NCBI GenBank assembly: GCA_963978895.1
Contig: OZ022238.1
Coordinates: 33,346,093-33,410,092 of the forward strand
Reading direction: 5' to 3'
Source: Erpobdella octoculata
Taxonomy: Eukaryota > Annelida > Clitellata > Hirudinida > Erpobdellidae
Length of the DNA stretch: 64,000 bases
Below the pieces are notes generated by a model, which worked only from the letters and a program-made list of their open reading frames with translations, did no database searches and was not told the DNA's origin. Shown piece after piece: positions 63,135-64,000 of the stretch; position 1 is the stretch's first letter; each line of letters starts with the position of its first letter. Position numbers and translations under genes: made by a program.

Positions 63135-63289
63135 CTACTTGCCCACTTCCGTGCCATGCATGCACAACGCCAGGGTCGTGATATCCTGCTTGCATTCAAC
63201 GCTCCCTGAAGCATCGAAAATCTGCCAGGAGCTTGTCTCCTGCAAATGCAAGAAAGGTTGCATAAAAAAGTGCAAGTGCAAGAAAGCCA

Positions 63290-63580
63290 GGGGTGTAACT
63301 AGGGTGTGGCAGGCATGGCACGTGCTGTGGGCACCAACTTAAGGGACGCAAAAAAAGCGCCTAACGTATAAAAATGCAAATGAAAATAAAAAAATATTTT
63401 TATGGATATAAATATGTGTATTCAAAAACTAATTAGGAAAAAGCACGCATTCGTTTTTCATTTATTTCTTCATGTCCTCTATGCCTCTAGCTCTCTTTCT
63501 CTCTACAAATGTGATTTTGTATTTGAAAAAAAGAAAAGAAATGCAGAATAGTAGCGCAGGTTGCAGGACCCTAAAATAAA
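63290..63580. other. Transposon-like left end (CAGGGGTGTAACTAGGGTG) and unassigned sequence
   Basis: It begins directly after the Cys-rich frame; no matching right end before the SINE array. Confidence 0.35.
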
Positions 63581-63590
63581 CTTTCATGTT

Positions 63591-63987
63591 CGATTCCTAG
63601 TAGAGTCTTATAAATATTTGCGTTACTTGTGGTGACAGTTAGTCATCCTATTTGTAGGCTCTTGAAACATTTCAACGCAGTGTTTCACTTCGCAAAAAAT
63701 TACCTAGCTGTCGAGTCAGGCCGAAGTAAGGAGTTCTGAGCCTATCATAGTCGTAGTAAGTAGCTCCGAAAGACTGAGACTTCTAGCCATCATTTTTTGG
63801 TGATGGTCGGTGGCTCAGTTGGTAAGAGCGCTTGCATTTAGGCGAGGCGGTGTTGCCGTAGACACGTGGGTTCGATTCCTAGTAGAGTCTTATAAATATT
63901 TGCGTTACTTGTGGTGACAGTTAGTCATCCTATTTGTAGGCTCTTGAAACATTTCAACGCAGTGTTTCACTTCGCAAAAATATATAT
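63591..63987 (+). repeat. Tandem tRNA-derived SINE, same family as 26714, ending in (TA)n
   Basis: One partial body, then a complete tRNA-like head (63806-63878; box A TGGCTCAGTTGGTAAGAG, box B GGGTTCGATTCC) and a second body. The unit spacing here is 281 bp. It runs into an A/T tract with TA repeats at the window end. Confidence 0.88.
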
Positions 63988-64000
63988 ATTTATATATATA

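Larger units (their letters stand above)
61358..63289 (+). pseudogene. Multicopy cysteine-rich protein remnant (N- and C-terminal ends), split by a hAT
   Basis: Frame 1 (61358 to about 61925): MSKTFKFVEFCGTEAAQS, WELCFVCQETTTK, CFFCGEAPGTESLHEA, zinc-finger-like cysteine pairs. A one-base shift near 61920 leads to GDMVAQKAKYHRNCLQNLYN (61935-62222), a block I remember from large uncharacterised, often repetitive invertebrate proteins. The frame is then cut by the hAT at 62223-63134. Beyond the hAT and a large internal deletion, TLPEASKICQELVSCKCKKG then CIKKCKCKK (63196-63287) matches the Cys-rich C-terminus of the same family. It therefore keeps both ends and lacks the middle. Host gene or element origin is unknown. 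Confidence 0.6.

Noticed and set aside
63806..63878. tRNA gene with box A and box B
   Set aside because: Same sequence is the head of a tandem SINE family. The cloverleaf is imperfect and the body continues, so it is a tRNA-derived repeat and not a tRNA gene.

Overview
The window is AT-rich metazoan DNA, most likely from an invertebrate. It holds one host gene that I can demonstrate, a c-Jun N-terminal kinase (JNK) on the minus strand. Seven coding exons run from 56677 down to 3910 with clean GT-AG boundaries and matching phases. The first exon is at 56.6 kb, the second at 49.9 kb, and the rest lie between 14.2 and 3.9 kb. Intron 2 is about 35.7 kb. The last exon or exons lie beyond the left edge. 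The kinase sequence is animal-type and looks invertebrate, but it does not fix the phylum.

Almost everything else is transposable elements, many stacked inside each other, and many can be delimited by exact target-site duplications (TSDs). Left part (0-14 kb): a non-LTR ORF1/ORF2 junction, a Penelope-like element (PLE) tail, an RTE-like tail in intron 5, and a hAT element inside a Helitron-like repeat in intron 4. Intron 2 (14.2-49.8 kb): a 2.8 kb element with 644-bp terminal inverted repeats, a 9-bp TSD, a C48 (Ulp1-type) protease and a PHD finger; hAT elements nested in hAT elements; a Gypsy-type LTR element carrying an intact CR1/L2-like ORF2; Helitron ends; a second LTR element with identical 398-bp LTRs whose single ORF is gag-protease-integrase without reverse transcriptase; more PLE tails; and a decayed non-LTR element hit by three later insertions. 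Intron 1 (49.9-56.6 kb): a Tigger-like MITE, an LTR-element fragment with integrase placed before reverse transcriptase, and a SAP-domain gag element. Upstream of exon 1 (57-64 kb): a non-LTR element with ORF1 and endonuclease, a multicopy cysteine-rich protein remnant split by a hAT element, and a tRNA-derived SINE array.

Three observations stand out. (1) Three PLE tails each contain a hammerhead-type ribozyme fold. Stems I, II and III differ in sequence but stay base-paired, and each tail ends in, and is bracketed by, (TA)n tracts. The tandem 299-bp tRNA-derived units at 26.7 kb sit in the same kind of (TA)n target. (2) The long-TIR element at 14.6-17.4 kb carries a protease plus PHD finger and no visible transposase. 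(3) Two LTR elements show the integrase-upstream pol order known from Gmr1-like elements. One of them lacks RT altogether yet has LTRs that look identical.

No canonical tRNA or rRNA gene and no CRISPR array was seen. Identities were judged by eye; no searches were run.
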